DNA from: Bacillota bacterium
GTDB lineage: Bacteria > Bacillota > Bacilli > Paenibacillales > NBRC-103111
DNA: 64,000 nucleotides
Direction: 5' to 3'
NCBI GenBank assembly: GCA_023388055.1
Contig: JAEWGW010000023.1
Coordinates: 97,138-161,137 of the forward strand
Both the position numbers and the translations under genes were made by a program. Shown here one piece after another: positions 16,836 through 26,294 of this stretch. How positions within the stretch are numbered: the first letter of the stretch is position 1; each line of letters begins with the position of its first letter. The notes under the pieces were generated by a model. It worked only from the letters and a program-made list of their open reading frames with translations. It did no database searches and was not told where the DNA came from.

Positions 16836-17807
16836 ATGAAAAAACTCAGGGCTTCCCCTGCGGCCGGTGCCCTGGCCATTCATCCGCTATCTGTCCGCCT
16901 GTCCAAAAAACTGCGGAATGCGCTGGTGCAGGACCGTTTCTTATACATGCTATTGATCCCCTTCGTTGCCTGGTACATCCTGTTCGAATATCTGCCCATG
17001 TACGGTCTGCAGATCGCCTTTAAGGATTTTCGGCTGTTTAAGGGAATTGACGGGAGCGCCTGGGTGGGGCTGAGGCACTTCCAGGATCTGATGGGCCATG
17101 AGATCTTCTGGGAGAAGCTGAAGAACACACTGGTCATCAGCCTGCTTAGCCTGCTCTTTGCATTCCCTGCCCCCATCGCCCTGGCTTTGCTGCTGAATGA
17201 GGTGAGGAGCAAACTGTTCAAGAAGGCGGTGCAGACGCTGACCTATCTGCCCCACTTCATCTCCATCGTTATTATTGCCGGACTGGTGACCCAATTTTTG
17301 GCCCCCACCAACGGATTGCTGAACCTTATTATCGAGAAGCTGGGCGGGGAAAAGATTTACTTTCTCACAGAGGCCCGCTATTTCCGGACCATATTCATTA
17401 CCTCGAACATCTGGAAGGAAGTCGGCTTCGGCTCCATTCTCTACCTGGCCGCCCTCTCCGGCATCAATCCCGAGCTGTACGAGGCCGCTGTCACCGATGG
17501 GGCCGGCAGATGGAAACGGATCTGGCATATTACGCTGCCTGGTATCGCTCCAACCATCGCCATCATGCTGATCCTGAAAGTCGGCGATCTGCTGGGTGTG
17601 GGATATGAGTATATTATCCTGCTTTACCAGCCGTCCACCTATTCCACTGCCGACGTGATCAGCACCTACGTATACCGCACGGGTCTACAGGGGGGGCATT
17701 ATGATGCCGCCACTGCGATTGGACTGTTCAATTCGGTGGTTGCGCTGGTTCTGGTCACCATATCCAACTCTGTCTCCAAAAAAGTATCGGAAACTTCTTT
17801 ATGGTAG
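16836..17807 (+). CDS. ABC transporter permease, LplB-type (oligosaccharide import), locus 1
   Basis: 323 residues with six transmembrane segments and the cytoplasmic EAA loop EAAVTDGAGRWKRIWHITLP (about 210-229), which contacts the ATPase. The LplB/YtcP-type permease pairs import oligosaccharides and borrow a shared ATPase such as MsmK encoded elsewhere; no ATPase gene is present here. ATG 16836 has AAAGGAGGAAC upstream; the open frame begins at 16785 without support. Eleven base pairs before the next permease. Confidence 0.92.
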   Translation: MKKLRASPAAGALAIHPLSVRLSKKLRNALVQDRFLYMLLIPFVAWYILFEYLPMYGLQIAFKDFRLFKGIDGSAWVGLRHFQDLMGHEIFWEKLKNTLVISLLSLLFAFPAPIALALLLNEVRSKLFKKAVQTLTYLPHFISIVIIAGLVTQFLAPTNGLLNLIIEKLGGEKIYFLTEARYFRTIFITSNIWKEVGFGSILYLAALSGINPELYEAAVTDGAGRWKRIWHITLPGIAPTIAIMLILKVGDLLGVGYEYIILLYQPSTYSTADVISTYVYRTGLQGGHYDAATAIGLFNSVVALVLVTISNSVSKKVSETSLW

Positions 17808-17817
17808 GTGAGGCCCT

Positions 17818-18690
17818 TTGTTCAAGCTGTCTCCCGGAGAAAAGCTCTTCTCCGTATTCAATTACATCCTCCTGGCGCTTTTGGCGCTGGCGGCCCTCTA
17901 CCCCTTCTGGTATGTGGCGGTAGCCTCCCTCAGCTCGGGCCAGGCCGTGGTTCAAGGCAAGGTGTGGGTCTGGCCGGTGGAGCCGAACCTGTCCGCGTAC
18001 ACCAAGGTAGTGCATTACCAGGGCATCTGGATGGCTTATGCCAACACCGTGTTTTACACGGCAGCCGGAACCCTTGTCAATCTGGCCATGACCACTGCAG
18101 GGGCGTATCCCCTGTCCAAAAAAAGGCTGCTCCTGCGCAAGCCGGTGAACATGTTCATTACCTTCGCCATGCTGTTCAACGCGGGTATGATTCCCGTGTA
18201 TCTGAATTACCGCAATCTGCATCTGGACAACAGCCGTGTGGGCATTCTTATCGGCTTCGCCATCTCCACCTTCTATGTTTTTGTGCTCCGCTCCTTCTTC
18301 GGCTCCATTCCCGAGGAGATGGAGGAAGCGGCGCGGATGGACGGAGCGGGGGGAGCCAGGATCCTTCTCCAGATTTACCTGCCCTTAGCCAAGCCCGCAC
18401 TGGTGGCACTGGGCCTGTTCTACGCGGTGGGCCGCTGGAACGGCTATTTCTGGACGATGGTGCTCCTCCGGGACGAGAATAAAATCCCGCTGCAGGTGCT
18501 TCTCAACAAGCTGATTGTCCAGATGTCCGCCAGCCAGGAGATGATCGGTCTGGCCGATGTGCAGAGCGTCTCCGTGGAAACTGTCATTTATGCCACGATC
18601 ATGGTGGCCATTCTGCCCATCGTAGCCGTTTATCCCTTGCTGCAGAAATATTTTATGCAGGGGGTCATGATCGGCTCGGTTAAGGGCTAA
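17818..18690 (+). CDS. ABC transporter permease, LplC/YtcP-type, locus 1
   Basis: 290 residues, six transmembrane segments, EAA motif EEAARMDGAGGARILLQIYL (about 167-186) and the typical C-terminal end LLQKYFMQGVMIGSVKG. It pairs with the preceding permease to form the membrane channel. The start is TTG at 17818, supported by GGTGAGG five bases upstream and by homologous N-terminal length; no ATG is available nearby. The unusual start may lower expression relative to its partner. Confidence 0.9.
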   Translation: MFKLSPGEKLFSVFNYILLALLALAALYPFWYVAVASLSSGQAVVQGKVWVWPVEPNLSAYTKVVHYQGIWMAYANTVFYTAAGTLVNLAMTTAGAYPLSKKRLLLRKPVNMFITFAMLFNAGMIPVYLNYRNLHLDNSRVGILIGFAISTFYVFVLRSFFGSIPEEMEEAARMDGAGGARILLQIYLPLAKPALVALGLFYAVGRWNGYFWTMVLLRDENKIPLQVLLNKLIVQMSASQEMIGLADVQSVSVETVIYATIMVAILPIVAVYPLLQKYFMQGVMIGSVKG

Positions 18691-18714
18691 ACCATACACA
18701 CAGGGGGAATTGGA

Positions 18715-20346
18715 ATGAACCGGAATCCTATGAAAAACAGCAAAACCGTCTTTGCCGGAGCCGTTTGCCTGGCCTTAACGGCAGGGGTGCTGGCCGGGTG
18801 CGCCGGCGGCGGAACACAGAACAGCGGCGCAAGCTCCGCTCCTGCGGCAGCTGCTGCTGCCTCCGCTGCGCCCAGTGCTGGGGCTGCCTCATCCGCCGCA
18901 GCCAGCCTCAAGGCCAGTGACAAGCCGGTCACCGCCTCCATCCACATGCATTATTACGGTACCCGCGTTTTCGACAATGAGTGGGAGGTGTTCAAAAAAG
19001 CGGCGGAGCTGACCAATGTAACCCTGAAGGGCACCGCCTCCAAGTCCGCCACCAACAGCGACGAGGTTTATAACCTGATGGTGGCCGGCGGAGAAATTCC
19101 CGATGTGGTCCACTTCTATATCAGCAGGCTGAACCAGTTGGGACGGGACGGCGGAATGATGGATCTGCAGCCCCTGATCGACAAATATGCCCCCCATATC
19201 AAGGCCTACTTCGAGAAGCATCCGGATGTGAAGAAAGCGGCGCAGAATATTAACGGCACACTATACGCTATTCCTAACGTCCCGGACGGCCAGGCACAAA
19301 TGGGCTGGTTCGTCCGCAAGGACTGGCTGGATAAGCTGGGCCTGCAGCAGCCGAAGACCGCAGCGGACCTGTACAATGTGCTGAAGGCCTTTAAGGAGAA
19401 GGATCCCAACGGAAACGGCAAGGCCGATGAGGTCCCTTATTTTAACCGGGAAAAGCGCTATGGCGTTTACGATCTGCTGGCCCTGTGGGATTCGTACCGG
19501 TGGTTCTACGCCAAGGACGGGAAGGAGCTGTTCGGCCCTGCGGAGCCGCAGTTCAAGAATGCCATGGTGAATATGGCCAAGTGGTATAAGGAAGGACTCA
19601 TTGACAAGGAGATTTTCACCCGGGGCAACAATGCCCGAGACATCCTCCTGGGAGATAATCTGGGCGGCCTGACCCATGACTGGTTTGCCAGCACGGCCGG
19701 CTACAACAGCAAGCTGAATGACAAGGTGGCGGGCTTAAGCTTCCTGCCCATCGCTCCCCCGGCAAGCCAGCAGGGCGTCATCAAGGAATGGACTGCTCGG
19801 ACTCCCTATCCGGATGCCAATGTAGGCTGGGGCATCTCCGCCAAGTCCAAATATTCTGTGGAGCTCATCAAATACTTTGACTTCTGGTTCACGGAGCAGG
19901 GACGGACATTAATGAATTACGGCATTGAGGGCAAAACCTACACCATGGCAGGCGGCAAGGCCAAGCTTGCCGATGACCTCATCAAGAAGGATGTAGTGGG
20001 CGAGCTGAACAAAATCGGCGCTCTCCAGTCCGTGGGTTACCCTCAGGATTACGAGCAGGAAAAGCAGTGGACTGATCCCATTGCCTTGGCTGTTATTGAG
20101 GATTATGTGAAGAACAACTATATTGCTGCACCCGTGGTGCCGTTGAAGCTGGAGGACGCCGATGCGGACCGTCTGAGCAAGCTGACAGGGCCCCTCCAAA
20201 CCTATGTGGAGGAAACCATGCAGAAGTGGGTAATGGGAGCGGAGTCTGTAGAAAGCGGCTACGATAAATTCCAGGCCAGGGTCAAGGAACTGGGGCTGGA
20301 TGAAATTCTGAAGCTCAGGCAGGCTGCTCGTGACAAAATGAAATAA
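18715..20346 (+). CDS. Extracellular oligosaccharide-binding lipoprotein, locus 1
   Basis: 543 residues. Signal peptide with lipobox LAGC (Cys 29), an Ala/Ser-rich tether (about 30-65), then a two-lobed family 1-type substrate-binding domain. It belongs with the LipO/YtcQ-like binders that serve LplB/YtcP-type permeases. A segment DPNGNGKADEVPY (about 226-238) resembles the calcium-binding loop common in these binders. GGGGGAAT precedes the ATG 24 bp after the permease stop. The ligand is not readable from sequence, but the neighbouring secreted protein suggests oligosaccharides from a polysaccharide. Confidence 0.92.
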   Translation: MNRNPMKNSKTVFAGAVCLALTAGVLAGCAGGGTQNSGASSAPAAAAAASAAPSAGAASSAAASLKASDKPVTASIHMHYYGTRVFDNEWEVFKKAAELTNVTLKGTASKSATNSDEVYNLMVAGGEIPDVVHFYISRLNQLGRDGGMMDLQPLIDKYAPHIKAYFEKHPDVKKAAQNINGTLYAIPNVPDGQAQMGWFVRKDWLDKLGLQQPKTAADLYNVLKAFKEKDPNGNGKADEVPYFNREKRYGVYDLLALWDSYRWFYAKDGKELFGPAEPQFKNAMVNMAKWYKEGLIDKEIFTRGNNARDILLGDNLGGLTHDWFASTAGYNSKLNDKVAGLSFLPIAPPASQQGVIKEWTARTPYPDANVGWGISAKSKYSVELIKYFDFWFTEQGRTLMNYGIEGKTYTMAGGKAKLADDLIKKDVVGELNKIGALQSVGYPQDYEQEKQWTDPIALAVIEDYVKNNYIAAPVVPLKLEDADADRLSKLTGPLQTYVEETMQKWVMGAESVESGYDKFQARVKELGLDEILKLRQAARDKMK

Positions 20347-20370
20347 TCCGGCAGGTCCGAAAGCCGGAAG

Positions 20371-20401
20371 CGCCGCGTTGGGGATATCCGTAAACGCGGC
20401 G
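20371..20401 (+). other. Intergenic stem-loop between binding protein and secreted enzyme
   Basis: CGCCGCGTT (20371-20379) and AACGCGGCG (20393-20401) can form a 9-bp stem with a 13-nt loop. No U-run follows, so it is more likely an mRNA processing or stability element at the end of the transporter transcript than a strong terminator. Confidence 0.5.
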
Positions 20402-20417
20402 TTCTCCGGGAAATAAT

Positions 20418-20431
20418 TGTAAGCGCTTTTA
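20418..20431 (+). promoter_or_regulatory. cre-like catabolite repression site
   Basis: TGTAAGCGCTTTTA matches TGWAANCGNTNWCA at 13 of 14 positions, 63 bp before the secreted multidomain gene. It suggests separate CcpA control of that gene in addition to locus-wide activation. Confidence 0.55.
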
Positions 20432-20494
20432 TGCGGCTTCGGACCGACCGTTTTATCCAATTTATCCAATTTACCAAACAAAGGAGAGGAAGTT

Positions 20495-23400
20495 ATGGGA
20501 ACACGAAAGCATCTCTGGAAGAAGACGGTATCGGCCGGGCTGTCCCTGGTACTGGCCGTAAGCCTTCTGGGCAGTGTCCTGCCGGGAGCGGCGGGCACCG
20601 GGACCGCCAAGGCTGCCCCCGGCGGGTATGAGATCAACCGGGTACTGGTGCCGGTTGCGGATACCTATGTGGACAGCGGGGTGAGTCCGCCTCTGGTGGC
20701 GGGGGAGGACGCGGAAACCATCCGCAACAAGAATTACGGCACCTCTACATCGCTGCAGTCCTACGGCTATAATGACAGCTTCACCCTCCCCACCTCCCAG
20801 CGCACCGATTATCTGCGGTTCGACCTGAGCGGGCTGGGGGAGTTCAACAGCGCCAAGCTGCGGCTGTACTGCACCGCCAACTGCACCTACACCCCCGCCA
20901 CCCCGGAGAAGCTGGTCCGGGTTTACAAGGTCGCAGACGACAGCTGGAGCGAGAATGAGCTGACCTGGTATACCCGGCCGGGATTCCCCGCCGGGATAAC
21001 GGCAGCCCAGTTAAACGCCCTGCAATTGGCTGCGGTGAATGTTTCCCAGGGCGGGGGCTGGTATGAATGGGATCTGACCGGTTATATCCAGGCGGAGAAG
21101 GCATCGGGGGTCACCTCCATTGCCGTGCGGGCCATGAACCAGAAGGTGTCCTTCTCCAGCCGGGAGGGAGCCAATCCACCCCAGCTTCTGGTGCATACGG
21201 ATCTGGTGCCGCCGGATTATGCGGGAGCCGCTGTATCCCAAGAGAATCGGATTATCAGCCTGAAATTTACCGAGCCGGTACTGAATGCCTTGTCCGGTCT
21301 TCCCGCCTTGAAGGCTGCGGTCACGCTGGCTAGGAACGGAACGCAGTTCGCACCGCTGGCCGCAGGGGATACGGTGGCGCTGGCCGGGGACACGCTGACC
21401 GTGACCCTGCAGGAGCGCCTCGCCCAGCCGGGGGCGGTCATCCGCCTGCAGGCGCAAGCCCTGAAGGACGGCGTGGGGAACAAGCTGCTGAACCCTGCGG
21501 AGGAGGCCCTTGCTTACGACAGCCAGCCGCCTCAGGCTGTCCGCACCTTCACCCGGAGCCTGCATCAGGAGCTGGTGCTGGAATTTGACGAGCCTTTGGT
21601 TTCCCTGGCAACAGACGCAGAGAGCCTGAAGGCGGCGGTTTCCTTGGCGGCGGATGGAGGCGCCTTTGCTCCGCTGGCGGTGGAGGATGCCGTTTATGTG
21701 GCGGACCGGCAATTGGCCGTCACCTTCCCGCAGCCCCTCACCGGCAGCCATTATGATTTGCGTGTGGCGGGAGGAGTGCTGGCGGATGCTTCAGGCAATC
21801 AGGCCGCTGCTCCCATTACCGCCCCTGTGGAGATTGACCGCCAGCCGCCGGCCTATACGGACAGCATCCTTATGCTGCTGAACCGGCGCATCTCCCTGCA
21901 TTTCAGCGAGCCGCTGGAGGCGGTTGCTGCCAGCCTGGCTGGAGCCGTCACCATCCAGACGGAGGCGGGCGGCAGCTTTGCCCCCTTGCCCGCAGGCTCC
22001 TTGGTCTTTATTTCCGGCAACAGTCTTATTGTGGAACTAAAAACGGCCATCACCGGACCAGTACGGCTGAGGCTGGCTCCCGGAAGCATCCGGGATAAGT
22101 TCCGGAATCCACTGGCGCCCGAGGTGACGACAGAAGAGCTTTCCCCGGCGGTTGCTTCCTACATCTACCCGGGCTTCCACACCCAGCAGGTAGAGAAGGC
22201 TATTGTCATGGACCAGCCCACACCTGCCGATTCCGGCCAGACTCCGGAGGGGTACAAGCAGTTCGTTGTGCTGGCTACCGAGCTGGCCAAGGGGGACCGC
22301 ACTCCCGCTCTGGTCCAGGCCTTCACGGGAGCAGTCCGCAAGATGATCAGCGACTATGCGTATATGCCGGATGTGGACGGCGGACTGGAAGCGCGGAACA
22401 ATATTTATCTGACCTACGGCTTGGGCCTGGTATGGCCGCTCCATGATATTATGAGCCAATTCACCGCCCAGGAGATCAGCAAGCTGAAGACATTCCTTAA
22501 GGCCGAGCTGGTTTCCAGCGCCTTCGTGCTGAGCGCCACAGACCATAACGGCAGCGTCCGGGCCATGGGCTCCAGCCGGACGGAGATGGATGGCGGCGTC
22601 AACAGCTGGCCCCACACCGCCCCCAACTATATGGAGCCCATCTTCGGAGTGATGATGGCAGCCATTCTTATACTGGGGCCGGATGAAGCCGACGCTTTCC
22701 TGAAATCGTACAGCCACAACAGCTTCCGTACTGAGTTGGGCAATCAGGGGCTTACCCGGATCAAGGAGAAGTTCGATTTGACCAGCTACAAGCGGATCAA
22801 TCCTGTAGTGAACTCAACCTCCTGGCGGTTTTCCACCAGCGGCGGGCAGACGGTCACCATGGCCCAGATTATGGAGGACCCCGTGCAGGCGTTTGCGGCC
22901 TTGTCCGCCTTTACCTATTTCCATCCGGCGGAGGATGGGCGTTATATCGGCCAAATGGGCATGCTGCGGGAGTTCTGCACCTCGGATTCTGGCGGCAACC
23001 GGGAAAGCTCCGTTTATGCCAAACACGGGCTGGAGCCCTCCCTGGCAAATCGGCTGCTTCTGGAATATTACGGCTACCTGGACGCTACTGCCTATCCGGA
23101 GGAGAGGGATACGCTTCTCCATCTGCAAAAGGTAGGTGCTGACGACTATTATGCCAAGGTGGTCAACGGCTATTTCACCGTCTCTGCCACCAGTGCGGGC
23201 ATTTATCATGACGAGAAGAACATCATGTCCGAGCTCTCCATGCTCACCCAGCTGTACCAGCCCTCCCTGTGGAATGACAGCTTTGACTATGAGCCGGGGG
23301 CCATCGGGGATTTGGGGGCGGATTCCAGCTGGAATCTTCCGGAAGGGAACTGGTCGGCTGCCTACAAGGTCATCGTGCCGTACAATATCAAAACCTCGGC

Positions 23401-24994
23401 CAATACCAAAAAGCCTACCGGCCTTACCGACCCGTCGGAGCGTTCCTTCCGCATCAGCGGTGCCTCCTCCGTTCCAGGTTTGGCTTATTCCAAACGAAGC
23501 TTCGGTGATGTCCGGTACCAGGCTTGGGTCCAATTTACGGATGCCCGCCAAGTGGGTATTCTGGGCAAGGTTAGCGACAGCAGCCACTACTACCTGCTGA
23601 GCTACGATCATACGCAGAAAAAAGTCTCTATCAAGAAGCAAAACGGGCAAACGCTGACCACTCTGGCGGAAGCCGGAAAAGTGCTGAATCCCGGCAAATC
23701 GTACCGGTTTCAGGGTGAATTTGCAGGCGGTGGCATCACCTTCTCCATTAACGGCCAGCCGGTTTTGTCGGCCGTAGACAGCTCCGCTCCCTATAGCCGG
23801 GGAGGGGTAGGCTTCATGGCGCAGGGAGAGGAGGTTTATTTTGACGCGGTGGTGGTGCAGCCTCTGGCCCCGGAGGCTCCCGTGCTGGAGGAGATCAAAA
23901 CGGGTGAAGGCCGGTTGGAGCTGCATTACAGCACAGTCCCGGATGCTTACGGATATGTCATCCGTTACGGTACCCAGCCGGGAGTCTACACGGAGGAGCT
24001 GTTCACCCGCAGGAAGGCTTCGGAAACGGTGGTTTCCCTTCAGAACGGCACCGCCTACTACTTTGCCGTTGCGGCGTTAACCCATCAAGGTGAAAGCCCC
24101 TTAAGCAACGAGCTGTCCCAAACACCGGCGGTAAACACAGCCGTTACACCCCAGCTGCTGGCGGTTATACCGACAGCGGACGGCGCAGCTCTCCACTTTA
24201 CGGCGGACCCGGCTAATACTGCCTATACGATTACCTACGGCGCCCAGCCGGGCCAGTACCCGTGGACCGTGGCCAATGTCACCGCCTCTGTCTACGGAGC
24301 TCCCGGAGAGAACGGCTCCGCCGTAACCCAAGCTGTTTATGAGGTATGGCTGCCCTTCGGGAAAACCCCGTTTTACTTCCGGGTAGCCGGAGTTAACGGC
24401 ACAGGCGAAAGCACCCCGTCCAATGTCCTGTCCGGCTGGAAGGACAGCGGGCTGCTGTACCAGGATGATTTCTCGGCGGGTGTGCAAACCAACATGTGGG
24501 TACCCACCTACCTGTCGGCGGGTGCAGACGGCAGCAACCGCTACGTCCGCACATTAAGCACCGGCTTGTCCCGGGGGTATCTGACAGCCGGCTATGATTG
24601 GGGAGACTATCGAGTCAGTGCGGATTTCACCCCCCAGGGGGACCGGATAGAGCAGATGCTGGTGCTGGGAAGGGTGACGGATACCAATAATTATTATCTG
24701 ATGGGCTACTATTTGGGGGAATATGCGATATTCGTCAAGGCAGCAGGCACCATTGTGAAGCTGGCCGGAGCTCCGGCAGCAGCAGTGAAGGGCCAGACTT
24801 ACCATATCGAAGGCAAATTCGATGGCAGCATGCTGTCCTTGTATGTGGACGGCCAGCTCCGGATTACGGCGGATAATGACCAGCTCCCGTCAGGCACAGG
24901 CGGCTTCCTCACCAATAACACTCAGGCCGCCGTGGACAACTTCCGCGTGGAGCAGCCTGCTCCTTCTGTAATTCCGTTTTCGGCATTGGAATAA
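20495..24994 (+). CDS. Secreted multidomain carbohydrate-active protein (CBM96/DNRLRE N-terminus, unidentified core)
   Basis: 1499 residues. Signal peptide to about 41; a DNRLRE/CBM96-like carbohydrate-binding domain (about 45-235); three related ~100-residue SwmB-like Ig modules (about 240-550), each with an ISLxFxEPL-type strand; an alpha-rich central region (about 555-930) containing EARNNIYLTYGLGLVWPL and DGGVNSWPH that I cannot assign; a concanavalin-like domain (about 935-1120); two fibronectin III-like modules; and a terminal concanavalin-like domain. The centre is probably the catalytic part, perhaps a polysaccharide lyase or hydrolase, inferred only from architecture and from its position after an oligosaccharide importer. 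No sortase motif or S-layer domains seen, so probably released. ATG follows AAAGGAGAGGAAG. Confidence 0.8.
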   Translation: MGTRKHLWKKTVSAGLSLVLAVSLLGSVLPGAAGTGTAKAAPGGYEINRVLVPVADTYVDSGVSPPLVAGEDAETIRNKNYGTSTSLQSYGYNDSFTLPTSQRTDYLRFDLSGLGEFNSAKLRLYCTANCTYTPATPEKLVRVYKVADDSWSENELTWYTRPGFPAGITAAQLNALQLAAVNVSQGGGWYEWDLTGYIQAEKASGVTSIAVRAMNQKVSFSSREGANPPQLLVHTDLVPPDYAGAAVSQENRIISLKFTEPVLNALSGLPALKAAVTLARNGTQFAPLAAGDTVALAGDTLTVTLQERLAQPGAVIRLQAQALKDGVGNKLLNPAEEALAYDSQPPQAVRTFTRSLHQELVLEFDEPLVSLATDAESLKAAVSLAADGGAFAPLAVEDAVYVADRQLAVTFPQPLTGSHYDLRVAGGVLADASGNQAAAPITAPVEIDRQPPAYTDSILMLLNRRISLHFSEPLEAVAASLAGAVTIQTEAGGSFAPLPAGSLVFISGNSLIVELKTAITGPVRLRLAPGSIRDKFRNPLAPEVTTEELSPAVASYIYPGFHTQQVEKAIVMDQPTPADSGQTPEGYKQFVVLATELAKGDRTPALVQAFTGAVRKMISDYAYMPDVDGGLEARNNIYLTYGLGLVWPLHDIMSQFTAQEISKLKTFLKAELVSSAFVLSATDHNGSVRAMGSSRTEMDGGVNSWPHTAPNYMEPIFGVMMAAILILGPDEADAFLKSYSHNSFRTELGNQGLTRIKEKFDLTSYKRINPVVNSTSWRFSTSGGQTVTMAQIMEDPVQAFAALSAFTYFHPAEDGRYIGQMGMLREFCTSDSGGNRESSVYAKHGLEPSLANRLLLEYYGYLDATAYPEERDTLLHLQKVGADDYYAKVVNGYFTVSATSAGIYHDEKNIMSELSMLTQLYQPSLWNDSFDYEPGAIGDLGADSSWNLPEGNWSAAYKVIVPYNIKTSANTKKPTGLTDPSERSFRISGASSVPGLAYSKRSFGDVRYQAWVQFTDARQVGILGKVSDSSHYYLLSYDHTQKKVSIKKQNGQTLTTLAEAGKVLNPGKSYRFQGEFAGGGITFSINGQPVLSAVDSSAPYSRGGVGFMAQGEEVYFDAVVVQPLAPEAPVLEEIKTGEGRLELHYSTVPDAYGYVIRYGTQPGVYTEELFTRRKASETVVSLQNGTAYYFAVAALTHQGESPLSNELSQTPAVNTAVTPQLLAVIPTADGAALHFTADPANTAYTITYGAQPGQYPWTVANVTASVYGAPGENGSAVTQAVYEVWLPFGKTPFYFRVAGVNGTGESTPSNVLSGWKDSGLLYQDDFSAGVQTNMWVPTYLSAGADGSNRYVRTLSTGLSRGYLTAGYDWGDYRVSADFTPQGDRIEQMLVLGRVTDTNNYYLMGYYLGEYAIFVKAAGTIVKLAGAPAAAVKGQTYHIEGKFDGSMLSLYVDGQLRITADNDQLPSGTGGFLTNNTQAAVDNFRVEQPAPSVIPFSALE

Positions 24995-25051
24995 GGTAAG
25001 CGGCGATCATGATTTTACCGGAGGCAAACACTTCCTCCTATCCCTGACACG

Positions 25052-25100
25052 CAAAAAACCTTCGAGCCTGCCATCCCGGCAGGTCCGAAGGTTTTTTGGG
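25052..25100. terminator. Bidirectional terminator between convergent genes
   Basis: AAAAAACCTTCGAGCCTGCC pairs almost perfectly with GGCAGGTCCGAAGGTTTTTT around an ATCC loop. A/T runs on both sides let it serve the secreted enzyme (plus) and rlmN (minus). Confidence 0.9.
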
Positions 25101-25111
25101 CTTGCACCGGT

Positions 25112-26170
25112 TCACACGCCGCGCAGCTGCTTGGACCGCAGCTGGCCGCAGGCCGCGTCAATATCCGCCCCCTGCTCCTGGCGGATGGTGGAATTGATGC
25201 CGTGTTTTTTGAGCACATCGTAGAACGCATCCACCGCCTCCTTGCCGCTCCGCTTATACTGCTGGAACTCATCCACGGGGTTGTAGGGGATCAGATTCAC
25301 GCCGGTGGCATTCTTACGGTCCCCGATCAACCGGACCAGCTCCAGAGCATGGGCAGGCTGGTCATTGACGCCCTGAAGCAGAATGTATTCCAGGGTAATC
25401 CGCCGCCTGGTGGTATCCTGGTAATAATGAATGGCGTCCATCAGCTCCCGGAGAGGATAGGCCCGGTTGATCTTCATAATCCGGGTGCGCAGCTCATCAT
25501 TGGGGGCATGCAGAGAGATGGCCAGATTCACCTTTAGCCTGGCGTCGGCAAATTCTCGGATTCGGGGAACCAGCCCGCTGGTAGAGACGGTAATATGGCG
25601 TGGTCCGATCACCAGCCCCTTCTGGTCCGTTACAATGCGGAGGAAGGCCATGAGGTTGTCCCAATTGTCCAACGGCTCCCCGATGCCCATCACCACCAGA
25701 TGGGTAACTGCAGCTTCCGGTTCGTGCCGGTCCAGATAGGTCTGCACCATCATCACCTGGCCGGTCATCTCTCCGGCAGTCAGATCCCGCTTCTTGGCCA
25801 TGGTGCCGCTGGCGCAGAAGCTGCAGCCGATATTGCACCCCACCTGTGTAGTTACACAAACCGATAATCCATATTTATGGCGCATCAGCACCGTTTCGAT
25901 CAGATCGCCGTCCGCCAAGCGGAACAAAAACTTGATGGTGCCGTCTGTTGCCTGCTGCCGGGTATGCTCCTCCAGCGTCTGTATGGCATAATGGTCCTCC
26001 AGCAATTCGCGGCAGGCTTCATGCACATCAGACATTGCTGCAAACTCCGCCGCCCGCTTCTTGTACAGCCAATCCCACACCTGCAGCGCCCGGTGCTTCC
26101 GGTGTCCATGGCTCTCCAGCCAGGCTGCCAGCTCATCAAAGGCCAGTCCGTAAATCGAAGGCTTGTTCAT
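25112..26170 (-). CDS. rlmN: Dual-specificity 23S rRNA/tRNA adenine C2-methyltransferase RlmN
   Basis: 352 residues. Radical SAM enzyme with the cluster motif C112-x3-C116-x2-C119 (CNIGCSFC) and a C-terminal Cys (about C341, in DIDAACGQL) that acts as the methyl-carrying residue of RlmN/Cfr enzymes. The GEPLDNWDN segment and overall length fit RlmN. Cfr resistance enzymes are close relatives, but nothing here favours Cfr. It methylates A2503 of 23S rRNA, and A37 of some tRNAs. AAAAGGAGAG precedes the ATG. Divergent from the Nudix gene, monocistronic. Confidence 0.92.
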   Translation of the reverse strand: MNKPSIYGLAFDELAAWLESHGHRKHRALQVWDWLYKKRAAEFAAMSDVHEACRELLEDHYAIQTLEEHTRQQATDGTIKFLFRLADGDLIETVLMRHKYGLSVCVTTQVGCNIGCSFCASGTMAKKRDLTAGEMTGQVMMVQTYLDRHEPEAAVTHLVVMGIGEPLDNWDNLMAFLRIVTDQKGLVIGPRHITVSTSGLVPRIREFADARLKVNLAISLHAPNDELRTRIMKINRAYPLRELMDAIHYYQDTTRRRITLEYILLQGVNDQPAHALELVRLIGDRKNATGVNLIPYNPVDEFQQYKRSGKEAVDAFYDVLKKHGINSTIRQEQGADIDAACGQLRSKQLRGV

Positions 26171-26294
26171 AAGGACTCTCCTTTTAGCAATGTGCCTTTA
26201 TTGTCCCAAATTCCAAGACAAATTGCCAGCCCTATGGACATCTGCTATCTTTAGAATATTGACAATGAAGACTCGACCAGAAAGGGTCCTGCAC

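Noticed and set aside
25112..26170. Possibility that the radical SAM methyltransferase is Cfr (resistance)
   Set aside because: Features are shared by RlmN and Cfr; the stand-alone housekeeping setting and absence of mobile context favour RlmN.
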